From assembly GCF_017592555.1 (NCBI RefSeq), contig NZ_JAGFNS010000001.1, positions 497,071 through 561,070 of the forward strand: a DNA stretch of 64,000 bases. Reading direction: 5' to 3'. Both the position numbers and the translations under genes were made by a program. The DNA comes from Actinoplanes flavus. GTDB taxonomy: Bacteria; Actinomycetota; Actinomycetes; Mycobacteriales; Micromonosporaceae. Below are positions 47,264 to 57,021 of this stretch, in pieces. The notes below the pieces were generated by a model that worked only from the letters and a program-made list of their open reading frames with translations, was not told where the DNA came from and made no database searches. How positions within the stretch are numbered: the first letter of the stretch is position 1; every line of letters begins with the position of its first letter.

Positions 47264-48430
47264 TCATCCCCGGTAGGGGCAGCGGGTGCCGTGCCGGGCC
47301 AGGTCGGCGGCTTCGGAGTCCAGGTAGAAGGCCGGGCGCTCGTCGAACTCGTCGTAGTAGCGGTGGAAGACCGGAGTGATGCCGCCGGAGATGGGCGGGA
47401 CGATCCAGCTCCAGTCGGCCGGGACGCGGCGCCCGGCCTTCTCCTCGTTGCGCAGGTGGGTGAGGAAGCGCTGCGACTCGGTGTGGTGGTCGCTCATCTT
47501 GACGCCGGCGCGCTCGAAGCTGTGCAGGACGGCCCGGTTCAGCTCGACCAGCGCCCGGTCCCGCCACAGCGTGGACTCCCGGCTGGTGTCCAGCCCCATC
47601 CGCGCGGCGACCAGCGGCACCAGGTTGTAGCGGTCGGCGTCGGCGAGGTTGCGGGCGCCGATCTCCGAGCCCATGTACCAGCCGTTGAACGGGGCGAGCG
47701 GATAGTGCACGCCGCCGACCGTGAGCCGCATGTTGGAGATCGCCGGTACGGCGTGCCAGCGCAGCCCCAGCTCGGCGAACCACGGCAGGTCGGGGTGGCT
47801 GAGCGGCACCTCCCGGATGGCGCGTTCGGGCAGCTCGTAGAGGCGTACCCCGTCGCCGGGCGTCTCGATGACCAGCGGCAGCACGTCGAACGCCTCGCCC
47901 TTGCCCTGCCAGCCGTAACCGCGGACGGCCGCGGTGAACTCGATCAGCCGTGGGTCGCCGACCGTGCCGCCGGCCTCGGTCCGGTACCCGGCGTAGCGGA
48001 TGAGCTGCTCGTTCCAGACCCGGGCGTGCGGCTGGCCGGGCTGGGCCGCGGCGAAGACGCTGATCACCGGCCGGATCTGCCCGTTCCCGGCGGCCTGGAG
48101 GTGCTGCACCAGCAGCGAGTAGATCTCGTCGGCGGTACGGGCGCGGCGGCGGTCCAGCACCAGGAGGCTGCGCCAGTAGAGCCGTCCGATGCACCGGCTG
48201 GCGTTGCGCCAGGCCATCTTCGCGCCGTGGGTCAGCTCGTCCGTGGTGTGCACGTAGGTCCCGGTCGCGGCGATCTGCGCGCGGACGATGGCGAGTCGCG
48301 GCTCGACCGGTCCGAGGCGGGGGTTCTCGGTGTAGCAGCGCCGGAGGAAGTCTTCGGCCTCCCCGGGATCGACGGGTGAACCCGGATCCCAGGGTTCCGC
48401 CGGCTGGTCCCGGTAACCGGGCACGATCAT
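47264..48430 (-). CDS. nos: bacterial nitric oxide synthase oxygenase
   Basis: 388 aa heme oxygenase-domain NOS converting L-arginine to citrulline and NO. The proximal heme Cys is C80 in WRNASRCIGRLYW; the substrate pocket is in PFNGWYMGSEIGARN, and the pterin-site end is in DWSWIVPPISGGITPVFH. There is no reductase domain, as usual in bacteria. The ATG at 48430 has GGAGG 6 bases upstream. It lies convergent to the RNA-repair operon with 3 bases between stops. NO here could serve oxidative-stress defence, signalling or nitration chemistry. Confidence 0.93.
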   Translation of the reverse strand: MIVPGYRDQPAEPWDPGSPVDPGEAEDFLRRCYTENPRLGPVEPRLAIVRAQIAATGTYVHTTDELTHGAKMAWRNASRCIGRLYWRSLLVLDRRRARTADEIYSLLVQHLQAAGNGQIRPVISVFAAAQPGQPHARVWNEQLIRYAGYRTEAGGTVGDPRLIEFTAAVRGYGWQGKGEAFDVLPLVIETPGDGVRLYELPERAIREVPLSHPDLPWFAELGLRWHAVPAISNMRLTVGGVHYPLAPFNGWYMGSEIGARNLADADRYNLVPLVAARMGLDTSRESTLWRDRALVELNRAVLHSFERAGVKMSDHHTESQRFLTHLRNEEKAGRRVPADWSWIVPPISGGITPVFHRYYDEFDERPAFYLDSEAADLARHGTRCPYRG

Positions 48431-48522
48431 CGAGCGCCTCCGGATGGTCGAGGGATGGGGATACCGGAGGTTCGCACGACCCCGTAGCGGGCGAATCAGA
48501 CAAGATGTGCGACAAAAGCGAA

Positions 48523-48548
48523 GCGGCCCACCCGAATGGGTGGGCCGC
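48523..48548 (-). terminator. terminator of rho gene
   Basis: Perfect 11-bp GC-rich stem (48523-48533 with 48538-48548) and a GAAT loop. On the minus strand it is followed by a T-rich stretch (CTTCGCTTTTG), the best intrinsic terminator in the window. Confidence 0.78.
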
Positions 48549-48564
48549 GTCACATTTGTCCGGT

Positions 48565-48643
48565 GATGCTGGTTCGCGACGGTGGAGACCGAAGCATCCG
48601 ACTTGCGCTAACTCGCAGTCACGGTAGGTCGCGAACAAGCATC
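48565..48643 (-). repeat. structured inverted repeat directly after rho
   Basis: 16-base arms (48565-48580 and 48628-48643, 15 of 16 matched) enclose an inner near-palindrome GACTTGCG...CGCAGTC around 48600-48619. The right arm is 1 base from the rho stop codon, so the rho mRNA 3' end would form a branched structure before the terminator. It could be mRNA-stabilising or an sRNA; unverified. Confidence 0.6.
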
Positions 48644-48644
48644 A

Positions 48645-50576
48645 TTACTCGCCAGGCGTCGACTTGGCGATCTGCATCAGGAACTCGATGTTGGTCCGGG
48701 TCTGCTTGAGCCGGTCCATCAGGAGGTCCAGAGCCGCGCCGGACTCCAGCGAACTGAGCACCTTGCGGAGCTTGTGAATGATCGCCAGCTCCTCCTTGCC
48801 CAGCAGGATCTCTTCCTTACGGGTGCTGGAGGCGGAGACGTCCACGGCCGGGAAGACCCGCTTGTCGGCGATCTTCCGGTCCAGCTTGAGCTCGGCGTTA
48901 CCGGTGCCCTTGAACTCCTCGAAGATGACCGTGTCCATCATCGACCCGGTCTCCACCAGCGCGGTGGCGAGAATGGTCAGCGAGCCGCCGTTCTCGATGT
49001 TGCGCGCCGCGCCGAGGAACCGCTTCGGCGGGTAGAGCGCGGTCGAGTCGATACCACCCGACATGATCCGGCCGGAAGCCGGAGCGGCCAGGTTGTACGA
49101 CCGGCCGAGCCGGGTCACCGAGTCGAGCAGCACGACCACGTCGTGGCCCAGCTCGACCAGCCGCTTGGCCCGCTCGATGGCGAGCTCGGCGACCGTGGTG
49201 TGGTCCTGCGGCGGACGGTCGAACGTGGCCGCGATGACCTCGCCCTTCACCGTGCGCTGCATGTCGGTGACCTCTTCGGGCCGCTCGTCCACGAGCACGA
49301 CCATCAGGTGGCACTCGGGGTTGTTGCGGGTGATCGCGTTGGCCAGCGCCTGCAGGACCATCGTCTTACCGGCCTTCGGCGGGGAGACGATGAGCGCGCG
49401 CTGGCCCTTGCCGATCGGCATCACCAGGTCGATGATGCGCGTGGTGAGGATGTGCGGCTCGGTCTCCAGCCGCAGGCGCTCCTGCGGGTAGAGCGGGGTG
49501 AGCTTGTAGAACTCGGGACGGCGACGGGCCTCGTCCGGCTCCATCCCGTTGATGGTGTCGAGCCGGACCAGCGGGTTGTACTTGTCCCGCCGCTGCCCGT
49601 CGTTGCCACCCTCACGCGGGGCGGAGCGAACCGCACCGGTGACCGCGTCGCCGCGGCGCAGACCGTACTTCTTGACCTGCGACATCGAGACGTAGACGTC
49701 GTTCGGCCCGGAGAGGTAACCGGTGGTGCGGACGAACGCGTAGTTGTCCAGCACGTCCAGGATGCCGGCCACCGGGACGAGCACCTCGTCCTCGGACACG
49801 TGCGGCTCCCGGCCCTCCCGCTGGCCACGGTCGTCACGCTGGTCGCCGTCACGGTCCCGGCCGCGGCGGCGGTCCCGGAAGCGGCTGCGCCGGCTCCGGC
49901 GGCCACCCTCGCCGTCGTTGTCGTCGTCGTCGTGACCCTGGTCACCACGACCCTCGGCACGCTGACCGCGGTCGTTGCGGTCCTCGCGCTGCTGGTTGTC
50001 ACGCTGGCCGTCACGCTGGTTGCGCTGCCGGTCCCGGTTGCGCTCACCGCGCTCCGGCCGGTCGCCGCGCTCGGGACGCTCGGTGGTCTCGACCGCGGGC
50101 GCGGGGGCCTCGGCCGAAGCCGGAGCGGCCTCCACGGCAGCCGCCTCCGGCTCGCGCGGGGCGGTTTCCCGGGGCTCCCGGGAAGCCCGCTCACGGCGGC
50201 TCCGGGCGGGGCGCTCGGCCGGAGCCGACTCAGCGGGTGCGGCTGCGGTCTTGGGCGTCTCGACCGGGGCGGCCTGGGCCGGGGCCGGCTGCGCGGGGGC
50301 GGCGACAGCCTCGGCGCTGTTGGTGCGCGGGCGCGGGGCCGGCTCGGCGGCGGGCGTCCCGCCGCTCTGGCGCTCGGTGATCGCGGCGATCAGCTCGCCC
50401 TTGCGCATCCGGGCGGTGCCGGAGATGCCGAGGGAGGCGGCGAGGCTCTGCAACTCGGGCAGCAGCATCGCGGACAGCCCGGTGCCGCCCCGGCGGCGCT
50501 TCGTAGCGGTCGCGGTGGTGCCGGCGCCGTCAGCGACGTCAGAAACACCCGACGTCACGTCGGTGGTGTCGCTCAA
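48645..50576 (-). CDS. rho: transcription termination factor Rho with long disordered insert
   Basis: 643 aa hexameric RNA-dependent ATPase (E. coli 419). An N-terminal Rho_N-like helix domain ([28 protein letters not shown], about 38-68), an inserted Ala/Pro then Arg/Asp/Asn/Gly-rich low-complexity region (about 72-255), the primary RNA-binding fold ([20 protein letters not shown]), then P-loop SPPKAGKT and the motor domain to the end. The start is TTG at 50576 with GGAAGGA about 5 bases upstream. Inserts of this type are known in actinobacterial Rho and add RNA affinity. Confidence 0.94.
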   Translation of the reverse strand: MSDTTDVTSGVSDVADGAGTTATATKRRRGGTGLSAMLLPELQSLAASLGISGTARMRKGELIAAITERQSGGTPAAEPAPRPRTNSAEAVAAPAQPAPAQAAPVETPKTAAAPAESAPAERPARSRRERASREPRETAPREPEAAAVEAAPASAEAPAPAVETTERPERGDRPERGERNRDRQRNQRDGQRDNQQREDRNDRGQRAEGRGDQGHDDDDNDGEGGRRSRRSRFRDRRRGRDRDGDQRDDRGQREGREPHVSEDEVLVPVAGILDVLDNYAFVRTTGYLSGPNDVYVSMSQVKKYGLRRGDAVTGAVRSAPREGGNDGQRRDKYNPLVRLDTINGMEPDEARRRPEFYKLTPLYPQERLRLETEPHILTTRIIDLVMPIGKGQRALIVSPPKAGKTMVLQALANAITRNNPECHLMVVLVDERPEEVTDMQRTVKGEVIAATFDRPPQDHTTVAELAIERAKRLVELGHDVVVLLDSVTRLGRSYNLAAPASGRIMSGGIDSTALYPPKRFLGAARNIENGGSLTILATALVETGSMMDTVIFEEFKGTGNAELKLDRKIADKRVFPAVDVSASSTRKEEILLGKEELAIIHKLRKVLSSLESGAALDLLMDRLKQTRTNIEFLMQIAKSTPGE

Positions 50577-50704
50577 TGGATTCCTTCCGTCGGAAAAAGC
50601 CCGAGTCCACCCGGAACTGCAGCCTGGGCCGGGTGCCCTCGGAACCCGCTTCGCAACAGCGGCGCGGGAGTTGGTGCAGCACGGCAGCTCGACCGGTATC
50701 CCTG

Positions 50705-50723
50705 CCCGTCAGGGCTTGACGGG
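50705..50723 (-). promoter_or_regulatory. hairpin in rho leader
   Basis: CCCGTCA/TGACGGG 7-bp stem with a 5-base loop, about 130 bases upstream of the rho start in a 293-base gene-free stretch. Rho genes are often attenuated by Rho itself through the leader; this hairpin may take part. No other feature was recognised in 50577-50869. Confidence 0.35.
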
Positions 50724-50869
50724 TAGGTCTCGGCGAGTGCAGCGATCTATGGATGCTGCCCGGCGTTTGCCTTGATGAGAGTTGAGAAAGGCCGTAGGCC
50801 AGAAACCTCGGGGGTGCGCCGAACCGCAGAGATCGCTTGCTTCGCGGCTGTGCTAGGTCTTGAGCGTAG

Positions 50870-51814
50870 TCAACTCGTGCGACCTGCGGCAACAGGACCC
50901 CGCTCGGCGTGTTCCACCATACCCCCTTTCACACGAGCACCGGCGTCATCCACGCCCAGCACTTCGCCGTGCCAGTGCGCGCCCGGCGCGAAATCGGCCG
51001 GGACCTGCGTCAACGCGAGCACGGTCGGGCCGGCTCCGCTGACCACGGCGGCCACCCCGACCGCGCGGAGGGCCGCCACCAGGGACGCCGTCGCCGGCAT
51101 CCCCGCGGCGCGGTAGTCCTGGTGCAGCCGGTCCGCGGTGGCCGGGAACAGCAGGGACGGATCCGTGGTGAGCGCGTGCGTGAGCAGGGCGGCCCGGCCC
51201 GCGTTGAACGACGCGTCCTGGTGCGGGACCTCCGGCGGCAGAGCGGCACGCGCGGACGCCGTATACCCCAACTCGGAGGGGATGAAAACGGTGGGCCGCA
51301 CGCCGGCGGCCGGGGTCAGCGAGACGGCCCGGGCGCCGTCCGGCTCGGTCCAGGCGACGGTGAAGCCGCCGAGCAGGCAGGGCGCCACGTTGTCCGGGTG
51401 GCCCTCGAGACGGGCCGCGATCCGCAGCGCGGCCGCGTCGTCGATCAGCTCGAGACCGCCTTTGATCAGGCCGCGGGCCAGCTGCACGCCGCCCACGATG
51501 GCCGCCGAGGAACTGCCCATGCCACGGGCCTGCGGGATCCGGTTGACGCACTCGACGGCGACGCCCGGCGGTCGCTCGCCGGCCTCGTCGAAGGTCGCCA
51601 GCATGGCCCGCACCACCAGGTGCTCGGGGCCGGTCGGCAGCTCGCCCGCGCCCTCGCCGTGCACCGTCACCATGTAGGAGTCGCCGGTGACCCGGGCGGT
51701 CAGATCGTCGTACAGCGTCAGCGCCAGGCCCAGGGCGTCGAAGCCGGGGCCGAGGTTCGCGCTGGTCGCCGGCGTGCTGACGGAGACCGGTTCGGTGACG
51801 AAGGACAAACCCAT
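50870..51814 (-). CDS. thrB: homoserine kinase
   Basis: 314 aa GHMP-family kinase making O-phosphohomoserine, the ThrC substrate. Signatures: VSTPATSANLGPGFDALGLAL at the start and PQARGMGSSSAAIVGGVQLA as the phosphate-binding loop, with SGAGPTVLAL near the end. The ATG at 51814 has TAGCAT exactly 6 bases upstream, which favours it over the GTG at 51820. Unlike the usual hom-thrC-thrB order it is separated from thrC by an efflux cassette, and so has its own promoter. Confidence 0.94.
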   Translation of the reverse strand: MGLSFVTEPVSVSTPATSANLGPGFDALGLALTLYDDLTARVTGDSYMVTVHGEGAGELPTGPEHLVVRAMLATFDEAGERPPGVAVECVNRIPQARGMGSSSAAIVGGVQLARGLIKGGLELIDDAAALRIAARLEGHPDNVAPCLLGGFTVAWTEPDGARAVSLTPAAGVRPTVFIPSELGYTASARAALPPEVPHQDASFNAGRAALLTHALTTDPSLLFPATADRLHQDYRAAGMPATASLVAALRAVGVAAVVSGAGPTVLALTQVPADFAPGAHWHGEVLGVDDAGARVKGGMVEHAERGPVAAGRTS

Positions 51815-51820
51815 CGCCAC

Positions 51821-51826
51821 ATGCTA
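51821..51826 (-). promoter_or_regulatory. -10 box of thrB (leaderless)
   Basis: TAGCAT on the minus strand, 6 bases before the ATG at 51814. Confidence 0.5.
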
Positions 51827-51834
51827 GGGGTTGA

Positions 51835-53091
51835 TCATTTCGGGGGTGGCTCCCCGGTCCCGGTGGTCCCGAATATCGGCTCGGTGGACGGGCGCAGCCG
51901 CCGGGTGGCCAGCCGCCACCCGATCGCGTAGACGAGGGTGATCGAAGCGCACCCCGCGATGATCCACTCCGGGTCGGCGCGGTCGATGACGGCGCCCGCG
52001 GCCAGCTGGCTCACCGCGATGGCGACCGTCGCCAGCATCATGTCGGTGGCGAAGACCCGGCCGCGCAGCTCGTCGGGCACCTCGCCCTGGAGCGCGAAGT
52101 TGGACAGCACCCAGTTGCTGCCGCCGGCGAAATGCGCCACGAAGACCAGGAACAGCGTGAGCGGAAACCACGGCGCGACGGCGACACCCAGGTAGCCGAC
52201 GCCGTACAGGCCCATGGACAGGGCCAGACCGGGCAGCAGCCAGGACGGGCGGGTCAGCACCGGGCGCATCACCAGCGGGCCGATCAGGGCGCCCAGCCCG
52301 CGCAGCGCGAACAGCAGGCCGGTGCCCAGCGCTCCGACCCCGTGTGCCGCCGCGATCAACGGGAACACGGTCAGCACCCCGTTGCCGAGGCCGACCGCCG
52401 ACTTCACCGTGACGAGAGCCCGCAGGCGGGGACGGTGGGCGATGTGACGCAGCGACTCGAGCAGGGCGGTCAGGGCCCGGGCCGGCTCGCCGTCGCCGCT
52501 GCGCGGCGCCTGCATCGGACGCCGGATCAGGGCGGTCAGCACGCTTCCGGTGAGCAGGCAGACGGCGGTCACGGCAAAGCAGGCGTACGGGCTGAAGACG
52601 CTGCTCACCACGCCACCGAGGGACGCGCCCACGACCGTCATGGTGCCCCAGGCGGAGCCCGCGATCGTGTTCGCGGCCGGCAGGTCGGCGGGGTCCACCA
52701 GGTTCGGCAGGGCGGCCGACGCGGCCGGCGAGTAGAACGCCTTCGACACCGCGATGGCCCCGACCGCCACCAGGGCCAGCGGGGCGGTCGCCGCGGAGCG
52801 CACCGCGAACAGCAGCAGCACCGACAGGAAGGCCGCGGCGTTGGCGAGGATCAGGATCCGGCGGCGGTCCACCCGGTCGGCGACCGTGCCGGTGAAGGGC
52901 AGCAGCAGCGCGAGGATGCCGGTGTCCACGGCCAGCACCAGAGCGCCCAGCAGGCCACCGCCGGTCAGCTCCGGCAGCAGCACGAGCAGCGGCACCATGA
53001 CGAACCAGTCCGCCCCGAAGACCACCAGCTCAGCGGCGAACAACCGGCGGAAGTCACGGTTACGGGTAAGGACCGAGAAGTCTGCTGGCAC
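51835..53091 (-). CDS. MFS exporter (MFS_3/EntS-like)
   Basis: 418 aa, twelve predicted membrane helices. N-terminal start VPADFSVLTRNRDFRRLFAAEL; motif A-like GTVADRVDRRRILI between helices 2 and 3; LQGEVPDELRGRVFATDMM in the second half, as in the enterobactin-exporter-like group. A probable drug or metabolite exporter. The GTG at 53091 has TACACT 7 bases upstream (leaderless), directly after the hairpin ending the RND gene, so it is transcribed independently. Confidence 0.85.
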   Translation of the reverse strand: MPADFSVLTRNRDFRRLFAAELVVFGADWFVMVPLLVLLPELTGGGLLGALVLAVDTGILALLLPFTGTVADRVDRRRILILANAAAFLSVLLLFAVRSAATAPLALVAVGAIAVSKAFYSPAASAALPNLVDPADLPAANTIAGSAWGTMTVVGASLGGVVSSVFSPYACFAVTAVCLLTGSVLTALIRRPMQAPRSGDGEPARALTALLESLRHIAHRPRLRALVTVKSAVGLGNGVLTVFPLIAAAHGVGALGTGLLFALRGLGALIGPLVMRPVLTRPSWLLPGLALSMGLYGVGYLGVAVAPWFPLTLFLVFVAHFAGGSNWVLSNFALQGEVPDELRGRVFATDMMLATVAIAVSQLAAGAVIDRADPEWIIAGCASITLVYAIGWRLATRRLRPSTEPIFGTTGTGEPPPK

Positions 53092-53098
53092 GTACCGA

Positions 53099-53104
53099 AG
53101 TGTA
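53099..53104 (-). promoter_or_regulatory. -10 box of MFS gene (leaderless)
   Basis: TACACT on the minus strand, 7 bases before the GTG at 53091. Confidence 0.5.
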
Positions 53105-53110
53105 GATACG

Positions 53111-53142
53111 CCGATGCCCGGCCGCAGTGGGCCGGGCATCGG
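53111..53142 (-). terminator. terminator of RND transporter gene
   Basis: Perfect 13-bp stem (53111-53123 with 53130-53142), 6-base loop GCAGTG, 12 bases after the RND gene stop on the minus strand. Confidence 0.75.
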
Positions 53143-53154
53143 TTCGGATCATGC

Positions 53155-56100
53155 CTACTCGGCCGGGTTCACCGGCTTCCGGGGCATTTTCAGGACCTCG
53201 AACTGGTCGGTCAGGCCGCGCAGCGCGGACTTCCCGCCCGCCTCCGGGGCCTCGTGGGCACCGCCGCTGGAGTCCGGCGTCACACCGGCCGACACCAGGT
53301 CGTCGACGGGCTTGTCGGCGGCGTGCTTCGGCTCACCGGCGGCCTGTCCCTTGATCAGCCGCTTCGCCTGCCGCTTGGCCCGGCTCTTCTCCTTCCGGTT
53401 CTCCACCATGGTGTAGAGGGTCGGCACCAGGATCAGGGTCAGCAGGGTCGAGCTGACCAGGCCGCCGATCACCACGATGGCCAGCGGCTGGGAGATGAAG
53501 CCGCCCTCGCCGGTGAGACCCAGCGCCATCGGGATGAGCGCGAAGATGGTGGCGATCGCGGTCATCAGGATCGGGCGCAGCCGGTGCCGGCCACCCTCGA
53601 TCACCGCCTCCCGCACGCCGTACCCGGCGGCCCGGTAGTGGTTGATCAGGTCCATCAGCACGATGGCGTTGGTCACCACGATGCCGACCAGCATGAGCAC
53701 ACCGATCAGGGCCGGCACGCCGAGCGCGGTTCCGGTGACCAGCAGCAGGATGATCGCGCCGGTCGCCGCGAACGGGATGGACACCAGCAGGATCACCGGC
53801 TGGATCAGGCTCCGGAAGGTGGCCACCATGATCACGAAGACGATCGCGATGGCGGCGAGCACGGCCAGGCCGAGCTGTGCGAACGCCTCCTCCTGGTCGG
53901 CGCTGACGCCACCGATGGCCCACTCGGCGCCGGCCGGCAGGTCGAGCTTCTCCAGAGCGGCGGTCAGATCCTGGTTGATCTGGGTGAGGTTGTCGCCGGT
54001 GACCACGCCGGTCACGGTGACGGTACGGCTGCCGTCCGCCCGGTTGATCTCGACCGCGCCGTCCACCTGCTTGACGTCGGCCACCTGGTCCAGCGGGATC
54101 ACGCCGCGCGGGGTGGTGAGCGGAACGGCGCGCAGTGCGGCCGGGTCGGCGGGCGCCGTGCCGAACGAGATCACCACGTCCTGGGTGGTGCCGTCGACGT
54201 TGATCTGGCCGGCCGGGGCGGACTGGAACAGCGCCGCCACGTTCTGAGCGATCTGCGCCTCGGTGAGGCCCGCCTGCGCGGCGGCCTTGCGGTCCACCAC
54301 CACGTCGAGACGCGGCACGCTCTCGGCGAGCGAGGTGTCGACGTCGGAGACCCCGGCCACCCCGGCCATCGCCGTACGGACCTGCTCGGTGGCCGCGGTC
54401 AGGACCTCGTTGTCGGGGGCGGTCACCGAGACGGACAGCTGGCTGCTGCCGAGGCCGGAGCTCTCCTGGCCGATCTTGATCTCACCGGCGCCGGACAGCG
54501 CGCCGAACTTCTCGTCCAGCTCGTCGGAGATCACCGCGGCGTCCGCGTCCTCCTCCAGCGCCACGTTGTAGGTGGCCGTGCCGGCGCCGCCGCCACCGGC
54601 GAACGGGTTGGCGGAGCTGCCGCCGACGGTCACCTGGTACGTCTTGACGCCGTCCTGGTCGGCGAGGACCGCCTCGACCTGCTTGGCCGCCGCGTCGGTG
54701 GCCGCCAGGCTGGTGCCGGCCGGCATCTCCTGGCTGATCGTGATGCTGTCCTGCCCCGACTCGTCGAGGAAGTTGGTCTCCAGCCGGGTGCTCAGGGCGA
54801 ACGTGCCGATCAGCACCGCGATGCCGATGAGCACCGTGGTCCAGCGCTTGGTGGTGGCGAACCGGATGACCGGCAGGTAGCCGCGCTGCAGCGGGCTGCG
54901 CAGCTCCTTCTCCTCGGCGGCCTTGCGGATCGCCTCGGTGTCGGCGCCGGCCGGCGGCGGCTTGAGGAACCAGTACGCCAGCACCGGCACGATCGTCAGC
55001 GACACCACGAGGGAGGCCAGCAGGGCCACCGTCACGGTGATCGCGAAGGACGAGAAGATCTGCCCGACCAGGCCGCCCACCAGGGCGATCGGCGCGAACA
55101 CGGCGACCGTGGTGAGGGTCGAGGCGACCACCGCGCCGGCCACCTCACGAACCGCCGTGAGGATGGCGTGGACCTTCTCCTCGCCGTACTCGAGATGGCG
55201 TTTGATGTTCTCCAGAACGACGATCGAGTCGTCCACCACCCGGCCGATCGCGATGGTCAGCGCGCCCAGGGTGAGCAGGTTGAGGGTGTAGTCGCCGACC
55301 CAGAGCGCGATCAGCGCGATCAGCACGGACAGCGGGATGGACACCGCGGTCACCAGGGTGGACCGGACGCTCATCAGGAAGATCAGGATGACCACGACCG
55401 CCATCAGCAGGCCGAGCAGGCCCTCGGTGGTGAGGCTCTCGATCGAGCGCTCCACGTACGGCGCCTGGTCGGTGATGACGGTCAGCGTCGCGCCGGACGA
55501 CTTCTCCAGGTCGGCCAGCATGTCCCGGACCTCGTGCGAGATGTCCACCGGGTTGCCGTCCGGCCGCGCGGTGACCGCGATGCCGAGGCTGTCCACGCCG
55601 TCGGTCCGGGTGTACGACTCGGCGGGCGGCAGCTTGCTCTCCACGGCGGCCACGTCACCGAGGCGCACCGGGCCGCGCGAGCCGGTCAGGTAGACGTCCT
55701 TGAGCTGGTCGACGGTGGTGATCGGGGTGCCCACCTGCACGGTCAGCGACTTGTCGCCCTCGACCACGGTGCCGGCCGGGATGGACACGCCGTTGGCCTG
55801 GAGAACCGTGGTGAGCGAGGCGGGGCTGACACCGGCGGCGCCCATCTTCGCCATGTCCGGAGTGATCACCACTTCCAGCGCGCGGGCGCCGGTGACCTGG
55901 GTGTCGCGGACGCCCTCGATCCCGTTGAGCTCGGGCACCACGGTCTCGTTGAGCGCGGCGAGCAGCTCGGCCTCGTCCTTGTCGCCGGACGAGGCGGCCA
56001 GCACGATCGCCGGGATGTCGTCGGTGCCGCCCGCGAAGACGGTCGGGTCGACGTTCTCCGGCAGCTGCGGCTGGATCCGGTTCACCGAGGTGGTGACCTG

Positions 56101-56421
56101 GTTGACGGCGGACTCGATGTCCGTGCCGAACTCGAAGAGCACGACCACGCTGGACACGTTCTCCCGCGAGGTCGAGGTCACGCTGTCGATGCCGTCGATG
56201 CCCTTGACCGCGTCCTCGATCGGTTTGGTCACCTGTTCCTCGACCGCTTCCGGTGAGGCTCCGGGCAGCACCGCGCTCACGAACGCGGCGGGCAGCTCGA
56301 TCGAGGGGAAGAGCTGCTGCTTGAGTGACGGGATGGCGTAAAGCCCGAAGCCACTGATCACGATCGCGATCAGGGCGACGAGACCTCGGTTGGCAAGGCT
56401 GAGCCGTGTCAGTGCTGACAT
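53155..56421 (-). CDS. RND-family efflux transporter (AcrB/HAE1-like)
   Basis: 1088 aa. Twelve predicted membrane helices in two halves, each followed by a large extracytoplasmic loop (about 35-330 and 560-850). The helix-4 proton-relay motif reads GRVVDDSIVVLENI; the start is ALTRLSLANRGLVALIAIV and the second half has FVIMVATFRSLIQPVILL. No adaptor or outer-membrane gene adjoins, as expected in a Gram-positive. GGGGGAG lies 6 bases before the ATG at 56421. The divergent MarR gene probably controls it. The C-terminal 90 residues are polar and disordered. Confidence 0.9.
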   Translation of the reverse strand: MSALTRLSLANRGLVALIAIVISGFGLYAIPSLKQQLFPSIELPAAFVSAVLPGASPEAVEEQVTKPIEDAVKGIDGIDSVTSTSRENVSSVVVLFEFGTDIESAVNQVTTSVNRIQPQLPENVDPTVFAGGTDDIPAIVLAASSGDKDEAELLAALNETVVPELNGIEGVRDTQVTGARALEVVITPDMAKMGAAGVSPASLTTVLQANGVSIPAGTVVEGDKSLTVQVGTPITTVDQLKDVYLTGSRGPVRLGDVAAVESKLPPAESYTRTDGVDSLGIAVTARPDGNPVDISHEVRDMLADLEKSSGATLTVITDQAPYVERSIESLTTEGLLGLLMAVVVILIFLMSVRSTLVTAVSIPLSVLIALIALWVGDYTLNLLTLGALTIAIGRVVDDSIVVLENIKRHLEYGEEKVHAILTAVREVAGAVVASTLTTVAVFAPIALVGGLVGQIFSSFAITVTVALLASLVVSLTIVPVLAYWFLKPPPAGADTEAIRKAAEEKELRSPLQRGYLPVIRFATTKRWTTVLIGIAVLIGTFALSTRLETNFLDESGQDSITISQEMPAGTSLAATDAAAKQVEAVLADQDGVKTYQVTVGGSSANPFAGGGGAGTATYNVALEEDADAAVISDELDEKFGALSGAGEIKIGQESSGLGSSQLSVSVTAPDNEVLTAATEQVRTAMAGVAGVSDVDTSLAESVPRLDVVVDRKAAAQAGLTEAQIAQNVAALFQSAPAGQINVDGTTQDVVISFGTAPADPAALRAVPLTTPRGVIPLDQVADVKQVDGAVEINRADGSRTVTVTGVVTGDNLTQINQDLTAALEKLDLPAGAEWAIGGVSADQEEAFAQLGLAVLAAIAIVFVIMVATFRSLIQPVILLVSIPFAATGAIILLLVTGTALGVPALIGVLMLVGIVVTNAIVLMDLINHYRAAGYGVREAVIEGGRHRLRPILMTAIATIFALIPMALGLTGEGGFISQPLAIVVIGGLVSSTLLTLILVPTLYTMVENRKEKSRAKRQAKRLIKGQAAGEPKHAADKPVDDLVSAGVTPDSSGGAHEAPEAGGKSALRGLTDQFEVLKMPRKPVNPAE

Positions 56422-56457
56422 GGGCGCTCCCCCGAGAAAGGTTCGGTCGATACTGAT

Positions 56458-56476
56458 AGTTTGCATGACGCGAACA
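56458..56476. promoter_or_regulatory. candidate MarR operator
   Basis: Imperfect palindrome AGTTTGC-ATGAC-GCGAACA (5 of 7 pairs) in the 141-base spacer between the RND and MarR genes; MarR proteins bind such sites in divergent promoters. Inference from position and symmetry only. Confidence 0.3.
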
Positions 56477-56562
56477 AATGGTTTTCGCCGGGGTTCCACT
56501 GGTACCGTCCGAGACCGGATGGACCCGTGCCGACCATCAGCACGTCACAAAAGGAGCATGCG

Positions 56563-57021
56563 GTGGGCGAGAAAGAGCAGCTCATCGCAGACATCATGGG
56601 CGCACAGATCCGCCTGGAGCACCTGTTCGCCGGGGATCGGTCGGATCCGCTCTTCTCCTCGCACCTGACCATGTCGCAGCTGAAAATCATGTTGCTGCTG
56701 GCCCGGCACGGCACGGTGGCCGGCGGCGAGCTGGCCCGGATGGTCGGCGTGGGAGCGGCCGCGCTCAGCGGCATGATCGACCGGCTGGTCGTGCAGGAGC
56801 TGGTCACGCGCACGGAGGACGTGCACGATCGGCGGGTTCGCCGGATCGGGCTGACCAGGGCGGGCACCGAGCTCATCGAGGGCATCATCACGGCGGGCGC
56901 CACGAAACAGCGTGAGCTCCTCAGCCGTCTCTCAGCCGAGGAGCTCACGATCGTCGCTCAAGCGATGGACCTGCTGGTCCGGGAGGCCGCCGCGGTCCAG
57001 CCCCCGGCGCCCGAGGATTAG
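56563..57021 (+). CDS. MarR-family transcriptional regulator
   Basis: 152 aa winged-helix dimer. Core: [20 protein letters not shown], recognition helix region [16 protein letters not shown] and wing [20 protein letters not shown], flanked by dimerisation helices at both ends. The GTG at 56563 has AAAAGGAG 6 bases upstream, so the longer frame from 56461 is rejected. Divergent from the RND pump, its likely target. Its 3' end overlaps the convergent thrC by 4 bases. Confidence 0.9.
   Translation: MGEKEQLIADIMGAQIRLEHLFAGDRSDPLFSSHLTMSQLKIMLLLARHGTVAGGELARMVGVGAAALSGMIDRLVVQELVTRTEDVHDRRVRRIGLTRAGTELIEGIITAGATKQRELLSRLSAEELTIVAQAMDLLVREAAAVQPPAPED

Noticed and set aside
52132..56256. 1374-codon open frame on the plus strand opposite the RND and MFS genes
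   Set aside because: Its translation is His/Gln/Arg/Gly-rich repeat-like sequence with no domain, exactly antisense to two clear transporter genes; it is a high-GC shadow frame.
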